This document shows, piece by piece, positions 61,491 to 64,000 of a stretch of DNA of 64,000 bases (positions are counted from its first letter, which is position 1; each line of letters starts with the position of its first letter). The stretch is from contig JBBIIK010000002.1 of assembly GCA_037446555.1 (NCBI GenBank), forward strand, positions 124,001 to 188,000. Reading direction: 5' to 3'. The notes under the pieces are model-generated. The model saw nothing but the letters and a program-made list of their open reading frames with translations, made no database searches and had not been told where the DNA came from. The translations under genes were made by a program, and so were the position numbers. The stretch is from JANWVO01 sp037446555 (GTDB lineage Bacteria > Acidobacteriota > Terriglobia > Bryobacterales > Bryobacteraceae).

Positions 61491-62597
61491 ATGAAGATCC
61501 GGGAAGTCGAAGCACTGGCGGTTTCGATTCCGCTGCCCACGCCGGTGGCGGACGCAGTTCGGAGAATCACGCACCGCGACCATCTGATCGTGAAGATCCG
61601 CACGGAGGAGGGGCTGGAGGGGCTCGGGTTTGCGCTGGGCTACGACGGCTCGCGCGCCATGCTGGCGCTGATCGAAGAGATCTACCGTCCCGTGCTCCTG
61701 GGCGCGAATGCGCTCGAGACGGAACATTTGTGGGCGGAGATGTACCGGCTGTCGATCCAGGCGGGGCGGCGCGGGGCGGCGTTGCGTGCGATGAGCGCCA
61801 TCGACATTGCGTTGTGGGACCTGCGCGGGAAAGCGGCGGGGCTTCCGATCATGGAGTTGCTGGGCGTGCACCGGCGGAAGATGGGCTGTTATGCCACGGG
61901 CGGGTATTACCGCGCCGGGCAGACGATCGAGGAGCTCGTGCGCGAGGTGGAGGCAGTTGCCGAGCAGGGCTTCACGGCAGTGAAGCTGAAGGTAGGGGCG
62001 TTGAGCGCGGCGGAGGATGCGCGGCGGGTGGGCGCGGTTCGGAAGTCGCTGGGGGAGGAGTTCGACATCCTTCTGGACGCCAACGGGGGCTGGAAGAGCG
62101 CGCCGGAGGCGATTTCGGCGATGGCGCGGCTGGAGGAGTTCCGTCCTTACTGGATCGAGGAGCCGGTGCGGGCGGACAACGTGTCGGCGATGGCGCGGAT
62201 CGCGGAGTCGATCCGGACGCCTGTGGCGACGGGCGAGCTGGAGGCGACGCGGTGGGCTTTTGCCGAGCTGGTGGAGCGGCGCGCGGCTTCGATTCTTCAG
62301 CCGGACGCGACGGTGTGCGGCGGGGTGAGCGAGTGGCTGAAGATCGCGCACATGGCGGCGGCGTTCGACATTCCGGTGGCGCCGCACTATCACTGGGACG
62401 TGCACACACAATTGTGCGCGACGCTGCCGAACGCGATTTTCATCGAGTATTTCCCGGCGGCTTCGGGAGTGAAGATGTTCGATGCACTGCTGAAGGAGCC
62501 GATGAAGCCGGTGGACGGGTGGATCGAACCCAGGACGGCGCCGGGGTTCGGGATTGAACTGGACCGGGAGGCGGTGGCGCGGTACCGCATCGGATAA
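61491..62597 (+). CDS. Mandelate racemase/muconate lactonizing enzyme family protein
   Basis: A 368-residue enolase-superfamily enzyme. An N-terminal capping domain (MKIREVEALAVSIPLPTPV) is followed by a barrel with KLKVG (KxK base), LLDANGGW (metal Asp), WIEEPV (metal Glu), TGELEATRW (metal Glu), ILQPDATVCGG (Asp) and APHYHWDVH (His of the Asp-His dyad). This is the mandelate racemase subgroup, typically acid-sugar dehydratases or racemases. The exact substrate is not evident. No transporter or aldolase gene is nearby. The start is only 17 bases from the divergent nadD-like start, and its own promoter is not obvious. Confidence 0.92.
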   Translation: MKIREVEALAVSIPLPTPVADAVRRITHRDHLIVKIRTEEGLEGLGFALGYDGSRAMLALIEEIYRPVLLGANALETEHLWAEMYRLSIQAGRRGAALRAMSAIDIALWDLRGKAAGLPIMELLGVHRRKMGCYATGGYYRAGQTIEELVREVEAVAEQGFTAVKLKVGALSAAEDARRVGAVRKSLGEEFDILLDANGGWKSAPEAISAMARLEEFRPYWIEEPVRADNVSAMARIAESIRTPVATGELEATRWAFAELVERRAASILQPDATVCGGVSEWLKIAHMAAAFDIPVAPHYHWDVHTQLCATLPNAIFIEYFPAASGVKMFDALLKEPMKPVDGWIEPRTAPGFGIELDREAVARYRIG

Positions 62598-62645
62598 AGC
62601 AACAGGGGGCGCGGCGCGCGCGTCCGAAAGTAGGAGAGCCAAGAG

Positions 62646-63401
62646 ATGTTCACCTGGATCTGTCCGGTATGCGGGGCGGAGGTTCCGCCTTCGCAACAGG
62701 AATGCCCGCGCTGCGCGGAGCGGCAGAGAGCCGGGGCGGCGCCGCCGGCACCAGGCGCGCCACCGCCTGCGCCTGTGCCGCCTCCGCAGGCGCCCGCCGC
62801 ATGGGCGCCTCCCGCGGCAGCGCCTCCTCCTCCGCCATTTGCTCCGCCGCCGGGCGCGACATACGCCGCGCCCGCGCCGCCGGCGGGACAGGAGCAGGCG
62901 ATGTATGTGATCGGCGCTGCGCCGCAACGCCGGGCGATGCCGCCCTGGCTGGCGGCGGTGCTGACACTGGTGGTGCTGGGAGGAGGATTGTTCCTTCTGT
63001 ACCGCTATCTTTCGAAGGGCCACAGCGCTCCGGAGGCGGTAAAGCAGGCGGCACCGTTCGAACGTCCGCAGGCTCAGGGCGCGGCGCACCCGTTCGCGAA
63101 GTACGTGGAAGTCACGGGCGTCCGCCTGCTGGAAGGACCGGACAAAAAGCTGATGGTGCGGTTTGTGGTTGTGAACCATGCGCCGGCGGAGCTGTCCCGG
63201 TTCCGGCTGCGGATCTCGCTGGAGACGGCGAACGCGGCGCCGGGCGAAGCGGTGATCGCAGTGGTGGATGCCGCGCCGGGCACGATTCCCGCGCATGGAG
63301 TGAAAGACATGGAGGCGCCGCTGGTGACGCCGCTGAAGGTGTACGAGCTACCGGACTGGCAGTACGTGCGGGCGCGGGTGGAGATCATCGACGCGAAGTA
63401 G
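62646..63401 (+). CDS. Zinc-ribbon, proline-rich, single-pass membrane protein
   Basis: A 251-residue protein in four parts. A zinc ribbon (CPVCGAEVPPSQQECPRC) starts at residue 6, and a Pro/Ala-rich linker runs to about 85. One membrane helix lies near 100-120 (MPPWLAAVLTLVVLGGGLFLLYRYL). A C-terminal beta domain (YVEVTGVRLLEGPDKKLMVRFVVVNHAPAELSRFRLRISLET) follows, outside the membrane. The function is unknown; the layout suggests a cytoplasmic sensor linked to an exported domain. GGAG lies about ten bases before the ATG. Its 3' end overlaps the convergent last gene by 17 bases. Confidence 0.8.
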   Translation: MFTWICPVCGAEVPPSQQECPRCAERQRAGAAPPAPGAPPPAPVPPPQAPAAWAPPAAAPPPPPFAPPPGATYAAPAPPAGQEQAMYVIGAAPQRRAMPPWLAAVLTLVVLGGGLFLLYRYLSKGHSAPEAVKQAAPFERPQAQGAAHPFAKYVEVTGVRLLEGPDKKLMVRFVVVNHAPAELSRFRLRISLETANAAPGEAVIAVVDAAPGTIPAHGVKDMEAPLVTPLKVYELPDWQYVRARVEIIDAK

Positions 63402-64000
63402 CGCCGGCGAGGGCGAGGCGCTGTGCGCGCGTCCACGGGCAGCCGGAATCCGCAGGCAGAGAACCGCCGAGACCCGAGAGCGCTACGCGGGCGTACAGAG
63501 AACAGGGCTGGAGGGCGAGGGCCTTGAGGAGGGCGGCGCGCGCTTCTTCAGGCTGGCCGAGTGCGAGCCAGGCATCGGCGCGGCCTTTGAGGGCTGAGTG
63601 GGAGGCGGGATCGAGGCCGGAGGCAAGATCGAACTCGGCCAGCGCCTCGCGCGGCCGTTGCGCGCGCAGAAGCGCGTGGCCGGCGGCTTCGGCCAAGCGG
63701 GAGTCAGAAGGAGCATGACGGCGCGTTTCGGTGAGAAGTTCGAGCGCCTGCGCCGCGGGCAGGTGCGGAGCGAGGGCAAGAGCCGGAGCAGTGAGGCGCG
63801 GAGCGAGCCGCACGGCCTCCATGTAAAGCGCCACGGGGTCCAGCCAGAGGCGCGCGTAGTTGAAGGAGATCAACGCAAAGGCGGCGACGTAGACCACGGA
63901 GAGGCGCGAGTCGGCGTGCTCGAGCATCAGCGCCAGGAAGGCGCACAGTGCGGCCAGCGGAAGGGCGAGGCAGCGGCCGGCGTCTCCCACGGGGAGGAAC
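63385..64000 (-). CDS. Membrane TPR protein, partial (5' end outside window)
   Basis: The reading frame is open to the window end and at least 205 residues long. Two hydrophobic segments (CLALPLAALCAFLALMLEHA, VVYVAAFALISFNYARLWLDP) are followed by TPR-like helices (ALELLTETRRHAPSDSRLAEAAGHALLRAQRPREALAEFDLASGLDPASHSALKGRADAWLALGQPEEARAALLKALALQP, in parts). A GTG at 63990 could be an internal codon only. It resembles the C-terminal part of polytopic TPR proteins; more cannot be said. Confidence 0.75.
   Translation of the reverse strand, partial: FLPVGDAGRCLALPLAALCAFLALMLEHADSRLSVVYVAAFALISFNYARLWLDPVALYMEAVRLAPRLTAPALALAPHLPAAQALELLTETRRHAPSDSRLAEAAGHALLRAQRPREALAEFDLASGLDPASHSALKGRADAWLALGQPEEARAALLKALALQPCSLYARVALSGLGGSLPADSGCPWTRAQRLALAGATSRR

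Overview
The window is about 64 kb of GC-rich bacterial chromosome. It looks like an Acidobacteriota genome of the Bryobacterales/Solibacter type. That is an inference from gene content: secreted proteins of an acidobacterial type, a MerR-TPR hybrid, a giant Reg_prop hybrid sensor kinase, Tat-exported Gfo/Idh/MocA proteins, a GH127-like glycosidase and a Qrc-like respiratory complex. The genes suggest a diderm, menaquinone-using chemoheterotroph. I see no plasmid, phage, transposon, insertion sequence or CRISPR array.

1-9.3 kb: The window opens in a translationally coupled operon of sensor kinase, archaemetzincin and NtrC-type sigma-54 activator. It converges, with a 3-base gap, on a seven-gene minus-strand operon (9001 down to 2477). 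That operon encodes a Qrc-like quinone:cytochrome c oxidoreductase: pentaheme cytochrome, molybdopterin-fold protein, four-cluster ferredoxin-like subunit and NrfD membrane subunit. It also encodes two glycine-cleavage-H-like proteins that lack the lipoyl lysine, and one small membrane protein. Upstream of this operon are a good -24/-12 (sigma-54) promoter and, about 90 bases further up, a perfect inverted repeat. The neighbouring NtrC-type protein is therefore the obvious candidate regulator.

9.3-20.6 kb: eno-gpmA (glycolysis); thrS with a GT21-like glycosyltransferase; an ECF sigma factor with a short soluble zinc anti-sigma factor; three exported proteins; and feoAB.

20.6-39.5 kb: MerR-TPR protein, DUF2760, two divergent Hsp70s and thiL in one tight plus-strand run; a hybrid two-component sensor; a DUF71 ATP-pyrophosphatase whose 3' end runs into tRNA-Arg(TCG); tRNA-Ala(GGC); an HD-domain protein; the methyltransferase-dnaG-rpoD run; a GT4 glycosyltransferase and a DUF4126 membrane protein.

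39.5-46.8 kb: GH127-like cysteine glycosidase plus a xylose-isomerase-like TIM barrel; an exported TPR protein ending at an intrinsic terminator; a YHS-domain protein; and groESL behind a near-consensus CIRCE operator.

46.8-64 kb: an lptC-lptA fusion, lptB, rpoN, long hpf, rapZ, nadA, moaA, a GT-C glycosyltransferase and an Smr protein. This is the classic LPS-export/sigma-54 neighbourhood, but without ptsN. Then come DUF72, two Gfo/Idh/MocA oxidoreductases, a nadD-like gene divergent from a mandelate-racemase-type enzyme, a zinc-ribbon membrane protein, and a TPR membrane protein cut by the window end.

A recurring signal not tied to one gene is a TANNNT hexamer 6-8 bases before the start codon of genes that lack a Shine-Dalgarno sequence. 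It suggests that many transcripts here are leaderless.
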